Source: an uncultured Eubacterium sp. (GTDB lineage: Bacteria; Bacillota_A; Clostridia; Lachnospirales; Lachnospiraceae). From it: a DNA stretch of 64,000 nt. How positions within the stretch are numbered: position 1 is the stretch's first letter; every line of letters begins with the position of its first letter. The stretch is from positions 101,855-165,854 of the forward strand of contig CAJUSH010000001.1 of the NCBI GenBank assembly GCA_910589045.1. The letters run 5' to 3'. Positions 52,089 to 60,912 of the stretch are shown one piece after another. The position numbers were made by a program, and so were the translations under genes. The notes under the pieces are model-generated. The model saw only the letters and a program-made list of their open reading frames with translations, did not search any database and had not been told where the DNA came from.

Positions 52089-52910
52089 ATGCTGTATCAT
52101 TACACGGATTTTGTGGCGTTTGACGGCATTATCCGGTGTGCGGAGCTGAGACTGAATAATATTTTGAATATGAACGATGCCTCCGAGATGAGATTTTTTA
52201 TGAACGGCATATGCCGCGCCGTCATGGAGCGGCTGTGCGCAAGCGGGAAGGAGGGGCAGAGCCGGGCGATCGAGGAATATTTTCGGCAGGAGCTGGAAGA
52301 AGAATTTCGCTATTCGGCGTATGCGGCCTGCTTTTCCAAATACAGGGATGACGCAGCGCAGTGGGAGCGCTACGGACATCTGGGGCAGGGCGTCTGCATT
52401 GCCTTCCATGAAAATCTGATGCAGAAAATGACGGGCGGGGCCGTTTCGCTGCAGACCGTATATTATCAGAAGGATATGCGGGAGCATTGGCTGGTGGAGG
52501 AATTTTACAAAATGATGATGGAGGAGCGGCCGTTTTCGGAAATGCGCCAGAGACTGCGGGAGACGATGAACGAAGCCTGGGTACAGTCCGCGGCTTTTAA
52601 GCATCCTTCGTTTGCCAGGGAGAAGGAGCGCCGTCTGGTGATCTCCCCGTTCATACTGAATGAATTTGCCGTGGAGCCGAGATACCACGTATCGGCGGGG
52701 CGGATTAAGAAGTACTATCCACTGGATTTGAACCGGATGTGCGGAAGGATGGGGCTGCATATGTCGGAATTGATCGGGGAAATTATTATCGGCCCCACCT
52801 CCTCGCAATCGATGCCGATTTTGCAGGATTATCTTGTTGACTGCGGGCTGAATGTACTGAAAAACAAGATCAGTATGTCGGACTGCCCGTTTCGCAAGCC
52901 GACCTCTTAG
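52089..52910 (+). CDS. DUF2971 family protein
   Basis: The product has 273 residues. It starts with the family motif LYHYTDFVAFDGII, then LRLNNILNMNDASEMRF. The middle shows AACFSKYRDDAAQWERYGHLGQGVCIAF (~81-108), and a later segment has REKERRLVI. DUF2971 proteins are scattered, often in variable regions, and their activity is not established. GGAGGTGAGG precedes the ATG. It is the first intact gene to the right of the decayed island and tRNA-Gln. Confidence 0.85.
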   Translation: MLYHYTDFVAFDGIIRCAELRLNNILNMNDASEMRFFMNGICRAVMERLCASGKEGQSRAIEEYFRQELEEEFRYSAYAACFSKYRDDAAQWERYGHLGQGVCIAFHENLMQKMTGGAVSLQTVYYQKDMREHWLVEEFYKMMMEERPFSEMRQRLRETMNEAWVQSAAFKHPSFAREKERRLVISPFILNEFAVEPRYHVSAGRIKKYYPLDLNRMCGRMGLHMSELIGEIIIGPTSSQSMPILQDYLVDCGLNVLKNKISMSDCPFRKPTS

Positions 52911-52951
52911 GCGGAAATGAAAATCTTAACAGAGACAGAAAGGGGATTATA

Positions 52952-53731
52952 ATGAAGAGACTGGGAATTTTAGGCAACGGCTTTCTGGCGGGTATTGTCG
53001 TGGAAGCCGCGGAGAAGGGCATGCTGGCGGACTATGAGCTTGTAGGTATTCTCGGGCGCAGCGAAGAAAAGACAAAGGCGCTGGCGGAGAGGGCGGGCTG
53101 CAGGGCGTGCTTTACCATCGAAGCGCTTTTGGAGCAAAAGCCCGACTATGTGGCGGAAGCGGCAAGTGTTGCGGCGGTGCGGGACTATGCCGAGGTGCTT
53201 TTATCCAACGGGGCAGATCTGGCGGTGCTCTCCATCGGGGCGTTTGCGGACGAAGCATTTTACCGGCGCACTGCAAAAACGGCGGCGGAAAACGGCACAA
53301 GGGTACATATTGCCTCCGGTGCCATCGGCGGCTTTGATGTGCTGCGGACGGTAGCGCTGATGGGGGAGGCGCGTGTGGGCTTTGAGACGCAAAAGGGGCC
53401 GGCATCGCTGCAGAATACACCGCTGTTTCAGGAGTCGCTTATGACGGACAGCGAGGAAACGCGGGTATTTGAAGGGACGGCGAAAGAGGCGATCGCGCTG
53501 CTTCCCACAAAGGTAAACGTGGCGGTGGCGGCGGCACTGGCGAGTGTGGGGCCGGAAAACGAGCGCGTCGGGATTACGAGCGTGCCCGGTTTTGTCGGAG
53601 ACGACCACCGGATAACGGCAGAAATCGACGGTGTGAAGGCAGTCGTTGACATTTATTCTTCAACGAGCGCCATCGCAGGCTGGAGTCTTGTAGCGCTCCT
53701 GCAAAACCTGGCGGCACCCATTGCATTTTAA
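52952..53731 (+). CDS. Aspartate dehydrogenase-like NAD(P)-binding protein
   Basis: The product has 259 residues. The Rossmann start RLGILGNGFLAGIVVEAA has a dinucleotide-binding glycine pattern. PDYVAEAASVAAVRDYAEVLLSNGADLAVLSIGAF and THIHIASG-type sequence (TRVHIASGAIGGFDVLRTV) match the L-aspartate dehydrogenase/DUF108 family, as does LPTKVNVAVAAALAS. Members oxidise aspartate to iminoaspartate for NAD synthesis or degradation. There is no nadA or nadC here; the neighbour is a 2-hydroxyacid dehydrogenase homologue, which hints at a different dicarboxylate or amino-acid use. AAAGGGG precedes the ATG. Confidence 0.85.
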   Translation: MKRLGILGNGFLAGIVVEAAEKGMLADYELVGILGRSEEKTKALAERAGCRACFTIEALLEQKPDYVAEAASVAAVRDYAEVLLSNGADLAVLSIGAFADEAFYRRTAKTAAENGTRVHIASGAIGGFDVLRTVALMGEARVGFETQKGPASLQNTPLFQESLMTDSEETRVFEGTAKEAIALLPTKVNVAVAAALASVGPENERVGITSVPGFVGDDHRITAEIDGVKAVVDIYSSTSAIAGWSLVALLQNLAAPIAF

Positions 53732-53804
53732 GCGCTAAAGGAGCCTGGCATGGAATGACAAACGCATGCCGGGGCATGGAATCGGACAGGAACGGAGGTA
53801 AGGA

Positions 53805-54707
53805 ATGTTTCGAAAATTAGTGGCAATCGAGCCGGTGCGCATGGTCGCATCCGGTATGGAGGAACTGAAAAAATATGCGAAGGAGGTCATCACATACGAT
53901 GACATTCCGGCAGACGACGCTCAGATCGTGCGGCGCATCGGGGATGCGGACGCCGTGCTCGTGTGCTATACGTCGCGTATTACGGGAGAGACCCTGGCGC
54001 AGTGCCCCCAGGTGAAGTATGTGGGTATGTGCTGCAGCCTGTATTCCGAGGAAAGCGCAAACGTAGATATCGCCTACGCGCGGGCGCACGGCATTGACGT
54101 GCGGGGCATCCGGGATTACGGCGACCGGGGCGTGGTGGAGTTCGTGCTCTGTGAGCTGGTGCGTTTCCTGCACGGCTACGACCGACCGATGTGGCGGGAG
54201 CAGCCGCTGGAGATCACAAATTTGAAAGCGGGCGTGATCGGGCTTGGCGTTTCCGGCGGCATGGTTGCGGAGGCGCTGCAGTTTATGGGAGCCGAGGTGA
54301 GCTACTACAGCCGCAGCAGAAAACCGGAGCGGGAGCAGGAAGGCCTTATCTACCGAAATCTTCACGAGCTGCTGGCGCACTGCGACGTGGTGTTTACCTG
54401 CCTGAACAAAAATGTCATTTTGCTGGGTGAAAAGGAATTTGAGGTGTTCGGCGACGGGAAGCTGCTGTTCAACACGTCGATCGGGCCGTCCCACGAGGTT
54501 CCCGCACTGAAAAGCTGGCTTGCGAAGGGGACAAACTGGTTTATCTGTGATACGGCAGGTGCGGTGGGCTTTGGGGCGCTCGCGGCAGACGCACATGTCA
54601 TCTGTCCGGATACGTCCGCAGGAATGACCGCGCAGGCGTATGAGCTTTTGACGAAAAAGGTGCTGGAGAATATTGAGGATTATTTGCACGGAGCCAATGC
54701 TGATTGA
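53805..54707 (+). CDS. D-isomer 2-hydroxyacid dehydrogenase homologue with altered active site
   Basis: The product has 300 residues. The NAD domain is clear: NLKAGVIGLGVSGGMVAEALQFMGAEVSYYSR (~141-172), and LAHCDVVFTCLNKN corresponds to the usual DVV-x-PL-T region. The catalytic Arg normally in N-T-A-R-G is absent (LLFNTSIGPSHEV), and the catalytic His of TPH-x-G/A is replaced in VICPDTSAGMT. Cofactor binding is therefore likely, but ordinary hydroxyacid oxidation is doubtful. GGAGGTAAGG precedes the ATG. It lies 73 nt after the aspartate dehydrogenase-like gene and may be co-transcribed with it. Confidence 0.82.
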   Translation: MFRKLVAIEPVRMVASGMEELKKYAKEVITYDDIPADDAQIVRRIGDADAVLVCYTSRITGETLAQCPQVKYVGMCCSLYSEESANVDIAYARAHGIDVRGIRDYGDRGVVEFVLCELVRFLHGYDRPMWREQPLEITNLKAGVIGLGVSGGMVAEALQFMGAEVSYYSRSRKPEREQEGLIYRNLHELLAHCDVVFTCLNKNVILLGEKEFEVFGDGKLLFNTSIGPSHEVPALKSWLAKGTNWFICDTAGAVGFGALAADAHVICPDTSAGMTAQAYELLTKKVLENIEDYLHGANAD

Positions 54708-54734
54708 AAAGCCAAAGCAGCGTACGAAATGCGC

Positions 54735-54763
54735 TTTCCTTTCCGGCGAAAGAGTGATACAAT
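54735..54763 (+). promoter_or_regulatory. Possible promoter for the BIG_2 protein gene
   Basis: TTTCCT (54735-54740), a 17-bp spacer and TACAAT (54758-54763). The -35 is weak. Confidence 0.4.
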
Positions 54764-54808
54764 AACTTCATTAAGGACATCGATCCATATTCAGGAGGAA
54801 CAAAAGCT

Positions 54809-55645
54809 ATGAGAGTTAAAAAATGTAAGGCGGCGCTGGCACTGGCACTGGCGCTGGCAATTGCAGTGTCGGCGCCTGCGGCAGCGCTTTCCACACCGGC
54901 CGTAGTGGCTGAGGCGGCAGCAGCCGTAAAGCTGAGCGTGACAAAAAAGACATTAAATGTCGGAAAGAGCTTTACGCTGAAGCTCAAAAACGCGAGCGGC
55001 AAGGTGACGTGGAAGTCCAGCAAAAAGTCAGTGGCCACCGTCACCTCAAAGGGGAAGGTAAAGGCTGTTGCGGCGGGAACCGCAACGATTACCGCCACGA
55101 ACAAGAAAAAGACTTATAAGTGCAGGGTTACAGTTAAAGATCCGAGTGCCATGAAGAGCGTGAAGGTGGGTCCGGTGAAGCTGACCTATCCGGGCAGCTT
55201 TGTGACGGATGTCGCGGAGCTGGACGGTAATTATGTATGGGTAGCGGTGGATTCCAAAAAAGCAGAAGCATTGACCCAGGCGCTGACCGTAAAGCTGCAG
55301 TATACGGGTGAGGAGGCCTATGATTATGACACGATGCTGGGCATGTACGAGGGACAGATCTCCGTGGAGACAATGAAAGCCAACTATGAAATACTCGGGA
55401 TTGAGGCGGAGATCACAAATTATGAGCTTTCCTTCTATGAGAGCAAGCTTGGAAAGGCGATCCGTGTGACCTATCATGTGAGTCTGGAAGCGGAAGGCGG
55501 GAAAACCGAGGAGGACGCGGCTATTTACCTGATCGGTGTAAATGATTATATTCTTGAGTTAGACGCTGAGGCGGTAAACGGGGGCAAGTTTGAAACCGTA
55601 GACGGCTATGCAAAGAATCTGCTGGATACGATGGTAGTTTTATAA
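54809..55645 (+). CDS. Secreted BIG_2 Ig-like domain protein
   Basis: The product has 278 residues. An Ala/Leu-rich signal peptide (CKAALALALALAIAVSAPAAAL) precedes a BIG_2 domain (~40-110) with the standard VTWKSSKKSVATVTSKGKVKAVAAGTATITA pattern. The C-terminal ~165 residues form an unrecognised alpha/beta domain (VKLTYPGSFVTDVAEL, YESKLGKAIRVTYHVSLEAEGG). No anchor is seen, so it is probably released or loosely wall-bound. AGGAGGAAC precedes the ATG. Single gene, closed by a bidirectional terminator. Confidence 0.85.
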   Translation: MRVKKCKAALALALALAIAVSAPAAALSTPAVVAEAAAAVKLSVTKKTLNVGKSFTLKLKNASGKVTWKSSKKSVATVTSKGKVKAVAAGTATITATNKKKTYKCRVTVKDPSAMKSVKVGPVKLTYPGSFVTDVAELDGNYVWVAVDSKKAEALTQALTVKLQYTGEEAYDYDTMLGMYEGQISVETMKANYEILGIEAEITNYELSFYESKLGKAIRVTYHVSLEAEGGKTEEDAAIYLIGVNDYILELDAEAVNGGKFETVDGYAKNLLDTMVVL

Positions 55646-55661
55646 GCAGGAAGAGCTGCAT

Positions 55662-55695
55662 AAAAATAAGCAGTCCCGGATGGGGCTGCTTATTT
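55662..55695. terminator. Bidirectional terminator between convergent genes
   Basis: AAAATAAGCAGTCCC / GGGGCTGCTTATTTT pairs around GGAT (one G-T pair), with A- and T-runs on both sides. Confidence 0.85.
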
Positions 55696-55728
55696 TGCCG
55701 GATTAAGAAATGCTCGTGTTTTGCAGTG

Positions 55729-56370
55729 TTAATATCCGAGCGCTTCGCCGACCAGGATGACATGAATCCGATCGGCGGTGCCGCTTCTGCGCGTGATGAC
55801 GGTCTGGCTGCAGATACAGTCCGGTGAGAGACAGTCGTGACAGACGCCGGTCGCCGCACAGGGGGTCTGCTTGCCAAGGCGGATGCAGTTCGGCGGGGTT
55901 GCTACATTGTGGACTCTGCGCACGGCGTCCGCTACGGTGGGAACAACCTTATTCATGCCGACGACGAGCACCACCTTCCGGGGACCGTAGATGAGCGCCG
56001 CCACACGGTTCCCGGTGCCGTCTATATTCACAAGCTCCCCGTCCAGCGTGATCGCGTTGGAGCTCATAAAATATACGTCACTGTTTAAGGCGTCGTGGTA
56101 GATCCGGCTGGTTTCCTCGGGGGTTTTCGCCTTGCTGCGGTCTAACAGGCGGATATCCGTGCGGCTTTGCAGCATATCCTTTATGCCGCATTCGGACAGC
56201 GACATGGAGCCGCCGAAGGCGACGCATGCGCCGTCAAAAAGCAGCTCGCCGGCCTGCTTTACGGCGGCGGAGCAGTCCGGGCAGTAGCAGCCCTTCATGT
56301 TTCTTTTCTCCAGTGCTTTTATAATGGTGGAAGCCTGGATTTCGTAGGTATTCTTTAATACATCAGACAT
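55729..56370 (-). CDS. LUD domain protein (LutC/YkgG-like)
   Basis: The product has 213 residues. The LUD (DUF162) domain covers most of it: NTYEIQASTIIKALEKRNMKGCYC at the start, VAFGGSMSLSECGIKDML, YFMSSNAITLDGELVNIDGTGNRVAALIYGPRKVVLVVGMNKVV, ending with a Cys-rich CAATGVCHDCLSPDCIC. Such stand-alone proteins are related to lactate-utilisation LutC; the function of this clostridial type is not settled, and the Cys cluster suggests metal or redox binding. AAAGGAGGAAC precedes the ATG. It is 29 nt downstream of nth on the same strand. Confidence 0.88.
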   Translation of the reverse strand: MSDVLKNTYEIQASTIIKALEKRNMKGCYCPDCSAAVKQAGELLFDGACVAFGGSMSLSECGIKDMLQSRTDIRLLDRSKAKTPEETSRIYHDALNSDVYFMSSNAITLDGELVNIDGTGNRVAALIYGPRKVVLVVGMNKVVPTVADAVRRVHNVATPPNCIRLGKQTPCAATGVCHDCLSPDCICSQTVITRRSGTADRIHVILVGEALGY

Positions 56371-56399
56371 AGCTTGTTCCTCCTTTTATGGTGAGGGCG

Positions 56400-57035
56400 T
56401 CAAACACCCGTTTTTTTGCATAAATCCGCACAGCAGCATTGGCCGCAGTGGGGTGCAGTGCGCGCCGTGCAGACGTCCCGCCCGTGCCAGACGAGCCGAT
56501 GGCAGAAATCGCTGCCCTCCTGGGGCGGGATGAGCTTCCAGAGCTCCATCTCCACCTTTTTCGGATCCTTGATACCGTCCACAAGGCCCATGCGGTTCAC
56601 GAGCCGGATACAGTGGGTGTCGGTCACGATCGCGGGCTTGCCAAATACGTCGCCCATGATGAGGTTGGCGCTTTTTCTGCCGACACCGGGCAGGGAGAGC
56701 AGGGCGTCAAAATCGTCCGGCACCTTTCCGCCGAAATCGTCGCGCAGGCGCTTCATGCAGGCGCTGATATCCCGCGCCTTGCTGTGGCCGAGGCCGCAGG
56801 GCTTGACGATGGCCTCGATATCGGAAACTTCTGCCTCGGCGAGTGCTTCGACAGACGGATATTTTTCGTAGAGTCCTGCTACGACGACGTTGACCCTGGC
56901 ATCCGTGCACTGCGCCGCGAGCCGGACACTGACCAGAAGCTTCCACGCCTCGTTGTAGTCAAGGGTGCAGTCCGCGTCGGGATATGCCTGTTTTAAACGG
57001 TCAATGAGCGCAAGCGCCCGCTCTTTTTTTCTCAT
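56400..57035 (-). CDS. nth: Endonuclease III (DNA glycosylase/AP lyase)
   Basis: The product has 211 residues from MRKKERALALIDRL; GAGGTG lies 9 nt upstream and the longer frame to 57134 lacks support. The enzyme removes oxidised pyrimidines and nicks abasic sites. The HhH motif LSLPGVGRKSANLIMG carries the catalytic Lys, and AIVTDTHCIRLVNRMG carries the catalytic Asp. The [4Fe-4S] cysteines near the C-terminus are spaced C-x7-C-x2-C-x5-C, one residue longer in the first loop than the usual C-x6. LUD gene follows on the same strand. Confidence 0.94.
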   Translation of the reverse strand: MRKKERALALIDRLKQAYPDADCTLDYNEAWKLLVSVRLAAQCTDARVNVVVAGLYEKYPSVEALAEAEVSDIEAIVKPCGLGHSKARDISACMKRLRDDFGGKVPDDFDALLSLPGVGRKSANLIMGDVFGKPAIVTDTHCIRLVNRMGLVDGIKDPKKVEMELWKLIPPQEGSDFCHRLVWHGRDVCTARTAPHCGQCCCADLCKKTGV

Positions 57036-57313
57036 TTGCGTACACCTCATTTCTGGAAAATCTATGGCTTTGCGGCACAGGGCCGATGTGAAAGCCGGTT
57101 CTTTCATCGTAACACAAATTTGCCGAATCCGCAATAAATGGGTTGGATTGCTTTCGGAGTGACTGCGAATTGCTTAGAGCGGTTGTTTTGTAAGCCCGCT
57201 AACAGAAACTTCCAGTAGATGGAAGGAAAATTTTGTATTAAAATAAGCTAGAAGCATCCATTTTTCCGGGTGTGGAGAGACCTGTGGTATGAAGTGCGAT
57301 CGGGGTATTTTAC

Positions 57314-58312
57314 ATGAAGAAAAAAGCGGTGAAATTTGTGGCGGCGGCGGTAGTGACAATCGTGGTGGTTTATGTTATATTTATCTATTATCTGGTGAGT
57401 GCATGTCTGGTGCCGTCATTTATGGAAAAGCTGGATGCGTTTGCGGAGATTACGGCGAAGGGCTACTCACAGCAGGTACATACATCGGATATCAGTGAAA
57501 ACCGGAAAGCGATGATCGGGGCGACCAATGAATGGCTCGCGCAGGCGCAGGGCCAGAAGCTGAAAAAGCAGACCGCGGACGGATACGAGCTGGTCGCGAC
57601 GGAGTTTTTTGCGAAGGAGGAGAGTCACAAATGGGTGCTGCTGCTTCACGGCTATACCGGCTGGAAGGAGGAGCTGTACCCGTTTGCTTACTGGTATTAT
57701 GAGCAGGGCTATCACGTCCTCGTGCCGGATCTGCGGGCGCAGGGTGAGAGCGGGGGAGACTTTATCGGCATGGGCTGGACGGACAGCGCCGACTGCGGGC
57801 TTTGGCTCGACTATATTCTCTCCCGGGACAAGGAGGCGGATATCGTGCTGCACGGGCAGTCGATGGGCGCTTCCACGGCGCTTATTATGAGCGGAACTGA
57901 GCTGCAGAGGACACTGGGGGAAGCGGGTGCGCATATCCGGGCGGTGATTTCCGACTGTGCCTACACGGATGCGTATGAAATGTTCGGGGACAAGATCACG
58001 GAGTGGTTCGGGCTTCCGCCGTTTCCGTTTGTGGACAGTGCCTGTTTGATGCTGCGCCTGCGGGGCGGATATGACCTGCGGAAGGCATCGGCGCTCGACG
58101 GGGTGAAAACGAGCCGGGTTCCGACGCTTTTTATCCACGGGAAAAACGATGCGCTCATCGACGTGGGGATGGCATATGAATTGTACGATGCGGCGGCCTG
58201 TGAGAAGGAGCTTCTGATCGTGGAGGGCGCAGGGCATGCGCAGTCCCAGGACAAGGACCCGGAGGGCTATTACGGCGCGATCTTGCAGTTTCTCGGGACA
58301 TACGGCATGTGA
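57314..58312 (+). CDS. Membrane-anchored alpha/beta hydrolase
   Basis: The product has 332 residues. One N-terminal hydrophobic segment (~5-32) suggests a signal anchor with the catalytic domain outside. The hydrolase core has VLLLHGYTGWKEE (~98), VLVPDLRAQGES, the nucleophile elbow HGQSMGAST (Ser183), the acid in IHGKNDALI and the catalytic His in GAGHAQS. This is the BAAT/prolyl-oligopeptidase-like group; the substrate is unknown. The ribosome binding site is modest (GGGG). It is followed 58 nt later by the MATE gene. Confidence 0.87.
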   Translation: MKKKAVKFVAAAVVTIVVVYVIFIYYLVSACLVPSFMEKLDAFAEITAKGYSQQVHTSDISENRKAMIGATNEWLAQAQGQKLKKQTADGYELVATEFFAKEESHKWVLLLHGYTGWKEELYPFAYWYYEQGYHVLVPDLRAQGESGGDFIGMGWTDSADCGLWLDYILSRDKEADIVLHGQSMGASTALIMSGTELQRTLGEAGAHIRAVISDCAYTDAYEMFGDKITEWFGLPPFPFVDSACLMLRLRGGYDLRKASALDGVKTSRVPTLFIHGKNDALIDVGMAYELYDAAACEKELLIVEGAGHAQSQDKDPEGYYGAILQFLGTYGM

Positions 58313-58370
58313 GGCCGCTTTTGCCCGTGAGTGAGGTATCCGTATAAATTTTGTGAAGGGCAGGGATAAC

Positions 58371-59771
58371 ATGAGTGCGATAAGTGCACAGGATAAGCAG
58401 GCGGAGCTTGGCTATAAGCCGATCACCGGGCTGATGGTGCGGATGGCAGTGCCGGGTATCATCGCCCAGGTGATCAACATATTATACAGTATTATCGACC
58501 GCATTTATATCGGGCATATTCCCGGCGTGGGGGCGGATGCCCTGACGGGTGTGGGGCTGACCTTCCCCATCATCACCTTTGTGTCGGCATTTGCGATGAT
58601 CGTGGGAGCCGGAGGCGCGCCCTTGGCCGCGATTGCGCTCGGCAAGAAGGACCGGGGCGAGGCGGAGAAAATTTTAGGGACCGGCGTGTTTCTGCTCGCC
58701 TGCTTTGCGGCGGGCATCATGGTTGTTTTTTATCTGTGGAAGCGGCCCCTGCTTCGCATGTTCGGGGCGAGCGATGCTACCATCGGCTATTCCGACGCCT
58801 ACATCAGCATCTATCTCATCGGGACGATCTCGGTGCTTTTGTATATGGGCTTAAATCAATATATCATCGCGCAGGGGAAATCCGTTACGGCTATGTTTTC
58901 GGTGGGAATCGGCGCGGTGTTAAACCTGATCCTGGATCCGGTTTTTATTTTTGTGTTCGGACTTGGCGTGCAGGGTGCGGCGATTGCCACGGTTCTTTCA
59001 CAGACGGCGAGTGCGCTGTGGGTCGTGCGGACGCTCACCAATAAAAATGCGTCCCTGACGCTGCGCCCCGCGCTTATCCGCCCGAGGAAAAAGGAGATAC
59101 AAGAGATCACAGCCCTGGGCGTTTCCCCCTTTATCATGTCCTCTACGGAGAGCCTGATCAGCATTGTTATTAACCGCGGCCTGTCCATGTACGGAGGGGA
59201 TCTCTACGTCGGCTCGTTTACGATTATCCAGAGCATCATGCAAATGATTTCCGCTCCGGTGCAGGGTTTTACCCAGGGCGTACAGCCTATTATCAGCTAC
59301 AACTACGGTGCAGGTCAGTATGAACGGGTTCGGAGCACCTACCGGCGCATGATCGGGACGACATTCCTCTTTGTACTGCTGGCGACGCTCTCGACGATCC
59401 TGTTTCCAACGGTGTTTGCGGGCATGTTTACGAACGAGGCGCCGCTGATTACGCTGGTCGGGCAGGTGATGCCGGTGTTTATGCTCGGCATGCTGGTGTT
59501 CGGACTGCAGAACGGGATCCAGCCCACGTTTGTGGCGCTGGGGCAGGCAAAGATTTCGCTGTTTATCGCTGTGCTGCGCAAGATTATTCTTCTGATTCCG
59601 CTGGCGATTATCCTGCCGCACCGCTTTGGCGTAATGGGTGTGTATTACGCGGAGCCGATTTCCGACACGCTCTCGGCGGCAACCGCGACGACGCTGTTTT
59701 TGGTGAATATCAACCGGATTTTGCGCAGACAGGCCGTGGATGCGCAGGCGCCGGACAACGGGGAAGCCTAA
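58371..59771 (+). CDS. MATE family efflux transporter
   Basis: The product has 466 residues from ATG 58371 (AGGGCAGGGA upstream), with about 12 hydrophobic helices in two similar halves. Typical segments are KPITGLMVRMAVPGIIAQVINILYSIIDRIYIGHIPG, LTGVGLTFPII, NLILDPVFIFVFGLGVQGAAIATVLSQ and GFTQGVQPIISYNYGAGQYERV. MATE proteins export cationic drugs or metabolites using Na+ or H+ gradients. It is 36 nt upstream of the PRTase-TRSP gene on the same strand, so it may be co-transcribed with the Ter-type module. That could mean export of, or protection from, a small molecule (inference). Confidence 0.93.
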   Translation: MSAISAQDKQAELGYKPITGLMVRMAVPGIIAQVINILYSIIDRIYIGHIPGVGADALTGVGLTFPIITFVSAFAMIVGAGGAPLAAIALGKKDRGEAEKILGTGVFLLACFAAGIMVVFYLWKRPLLRMFGASDATIGYSDAYISIYLIGTISVLLYMGLNQYIIAQGKSVTAMFSVGIGAVLNLILDPVFIFVFGLGVQGAAIATVLSQTASALWVVRTLTNKNASLTLRPALIRPRKKEIQEITALGVSPFIMSSTESLISIVINRGLSMYGGDLYVGSFTIIQSIMQMISAPVQGFTQGVQPIISYNYGAGQYERVRSTYRRMIGTTFLFVLLATLSTILFPTVFAGMFTNEAPLITLVGQVMPVFMLGMLVFGLQNGIQPTFVALGQAKISLFIAVLRKIILLIPLAIILPHRFGVMGVYYAEPISDTLSAATATTLFLVNINRILRRQAVDAQAPDNGEA

Positions 59772-59807
59772 GGCGCTCCGGAGTAAAGATAAAGAGAGGA
59801 ATGACCT

Positions 59808-60911
59808 GTGGGATATGTTGAACAGGATCTGGTGAGGATCGCCAGACGGGAAAATAATACAAAAAGAAGCTATCTGGTCGTGAATCCGCTGCAGGGAAAG
59901 CATATTCCGGTTAGCCCGAAGCGGGCGCTGAAGCTGTTTGCGGATCTGGCGGATACGATTCGGAATGCGTATGCGGGGGAGCGTCTGCTTCTCATCGGGT
60001 TTGCGGAGACGGCAACTGCCATCGGCGCGCAGGCGGCGGTTTCCCTGGGGACGGATTATATCCAGACGACAAGGGAGATGCTTGCGGATGCAGAGTATCT
60101 GTATTTTTCGGAGGAGCACAGCCATGCCGTGGAGCAGAAGCTTGTAAAGGATGATCTGGACCGGGCCGTTGGCGGCGGGGTCAACCGCATCATTTTTGTA
60201 GAGGATGAGGTCACCACCGGGAAAACCATTCAAAATATTGTGGAAATCCTCAAAAACGAATATCCGGGGAAATTAAGGTTTTCCGTGGCATCACTGCTCA
60301 ACGGCATGTCAAAGGAGCGGGTGGAGCAATACGGGCGGATGGGAATTTCCCTGCACTATTTAGTGAAAACGGATCACGGCTCCTACGGGGAACGGGCGAA
60401 AGCCTTCGCGGGGGACGGCAGCTATCATGCGTGCATGCGGGGGGAAGCAGTGGAGCCGCAGAGACTGCGGGTAAAAGGCCGGATGGATGCGCGAAGGCTT
60501 GTGAAGGCGGCTGATTATGAACGGGCCTGTGCGCATTTGTGGGCGTGCGTCCGGGAATACGCGGGGCCGGTGACAGGCGAACGGATTCTGGTCGTGGGTA
60601 CGGAGGAGTTTATGTACCCGGCAATGTATGTCGGGGCAGGGCTTGAAGCTGCCGGGAATACCGTGCTTTGCCACGCAACGACCCGAAGCCCGATTGCGGT
60701 CAGCACGGAGGAGGACTATCCGCTCCACAGCCGCTATGAGCTGGCGAGCCTGTATGACGGTGAAAGAAGGACGTTTTTATATGATATCGGTGCATATGAC
60801 AGGGTGCTTGTTCTGACGGATGCCCCGGAAGGGGAGGAAAGCGGGGAGCAGATGCTGATGCGTGCACTGTATACGAAAAATAAGCATGTGACGTTTGTAA
60901 GGTGGTGTTGA
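59808..60911 (+). CDS. Phosphoribosyltransferase-TRSP domain protein (Ter-associated biosynthetic module)
   Basis: The product has 367 residues with a GTG start; AGAGAGGA lies 7 nt upstream. The N-terminal phosphoribosyltransferase domain has RLLLIGFAETATAIG and the PRPP loop IIFVEDEVTTGKTIQNI (~126-142). The C-terminal ~150 residues fit the TRSP domain, with YERACAHLWACVREY, ILVVGTEEFMYPAMYVG and VLVLTDAPEG. This fusion is known from operons of the Ter-dependent stress response, proposed to make a nucleoside-like metabolite. The stop overlaps the region of the next gene, whose ATG is 1 nt later. Confidence 0.82.
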   Translation: MGYVEQDLVRIARRENNTKRSYLVVNPLQGKHIPVSPKRALKLFADLADTIRNAYAGERLLLIGFAETATAIGAQAAVSLGTDYIQTTREMLADAEYLYFSEEHSHAVEQKLVKDDLDRAVGGGVNRIIFVEDEVTTGKTIQNIVEILKNEYPGKLRFSVASLLNGMSKERVEQYGRMGISLHYLVKTDHGSYGERAKAFAGDGSYHACMRGEAVEPQRLRVKGRMDARRLVKAADYERACAHLWACVREYAGPVTGERILVVGTEEFMYPAMYVGAGLEAAGNTVLCHATTRSPIAVSTEEDYPLHSRYELASLYDGERRTFLYDIGAYDRVLVLTDAPEGEESGEQMLMRALYTKNKHVTFVRWC

Positions 60912-60912
60912 G

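Noticed and set aside
58998..60233. 411-residue minus-strand frame opposite the MATE and PRTase genes
   Set aside because: It crosses two convincing plus-strand genes and their junction, has shadow-frame composition (many His, Arg, Gln) and no recognisable domain.
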